A DNA stretch of 43,309 nt, from positions 1 to 43,309 of the forward strand of contig NZ_VDFP01000024.1 of the NCBI RefSeq assembly GCF_009600985.1, given 5' to 3'. The first letter of the stretch is position 1. Each line of letters starts with the position of its first letter. The notes under the pieces are model-generated. The model did not search any database and was not told the origin of the DNA. It saw only the letters and a list, made by a program, of their open reading frames with translations. Positions 43,183 through 43,309 of the stretch are shown here, piece by piece. The translations under genes and the position numbers were made by a program. The stretch comes from Companilactobacillus halodurans (GTDB lineage: Bacteria; Bacillota; Bacilli; Lactobacillales; Lactobacillaceae).

Positions 43183-43305
43183 GGCGAATTTTATAATCAA
43201 GTTAGCCACTTTCAATAAAATTCCAAAATAAAAACACCAAGACGAAAAAATCAGGTATCATTGGAGTTCTCCACAAACAATGAAAGAGGTTTTTCGTCTT
43301 GATGC
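43183..43305. repeat. Right copy of 123-bp terminal inverted repeat
   Basis: Exact inverted copy of bases 1-123, starting GGCGAATTTTATAATC 8 bp after the EIID stop codon and continuing to within four bases of the window end. It contains the same internal CAAGACGAAAAA palindrome. It is probably the end of an insertion sequence that continues outside. Confidence 0.85.
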
Positions 43306-43309
43306 AAGA

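Noticed and set aside
1..43309. CRISPR array or cas genes
   Set aside because: No regularly spaced repeats of CRISPR size and no Cas-like protein were seen. The TGATATG repeats are far too short and close together.

Overview
The window looks like chromosomal DNA of an AT-rich lactic acid bacterium (Lactobacillaceae; a Companilactobacillus-like genome would fit, but this is inferred from base composition and gene content only). Supporting signs are the tyramine gene cluster, methionine T-box leaders, a tmRNA with tag AKNNNSYALAA, strong AGGAGG-type ribosome sites, CcpA (cre) sites and ISL3, IS30 and IS110 family elements. The first 123 bases and bases 43183-43305 are exact inverted copies, so the segment runs between two copies of one unidentified repeat. 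That may simply be where an assembly broke.

Layout. 280-6403: tyrosine decarboxylase, tyrosine/tyramine exchanger, NhaC antiporter and TyrRS, with a perfect cre site over the promoter. 6497-16519: a zone of decay with an intact ISL3 element, an IS30 remnant, a tRNA-Tyr gene, an IS110 remnant, three little-known genes, a LacI regulator and a second, broken ISL3 copy with an 8-bp target duplication. 17260-21891: a LacI regulator divergent from a four-gene sugar operon (FucU/RbsD mutarotase, arabinose-5-phosphate isomerase-like SIS protein, ribokinase, FucP-type symporter) whose best reading is D-arabinose catabolism via D-arabinose-5-phosphate. 22246-27843: a possible small RNA, a coiled-coil-like hypothetical gene, a LysR regulator, a frameshifted DMT transporter and three NAD(P)-binding proteins. 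27844-30644: a gene-poor stretch ending in ssrA (tmRNA). Inside it, an 18-bp copy of the ssrA 3' end marks a ~2-kb integrated element remnant carrying a type I toxin-antitoxin locus and four TGATATG repeats. 30787-33201: a DUF3862-like lipid-anchored or membrane protein, a YitT protein and a LysM-3D cell-wall protein. 33485-39832: a methionine uptake locus (three MetQ lipoproteins, M20 peptidase, MetN, MetI) with two separate Met T-box leaders. 39951-41276: an XRE-TPR regulator and two PspC proteins. 41493-43175: mannose-family PTS EIIC and EIID without EIIA/EIIB.

How the parts work together. The tyramine cluster imports tyrosine, decarboxylates it and exports tyramine, giving acid resistance and proton-motive force; it and the PTS and pentose operons each carry cre sites, so all three accessory carbon/energy systems appear to be under CcpA. 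The met locus is switched by uncharged tRNA-Met. The most interesting items are the ssrA-integrated remnant with its toxin-antitoxin and phased repeats, the proposed D-arabinose-5-phosphate route, and the insertion of ISL3 copies in terminator T-tracts.
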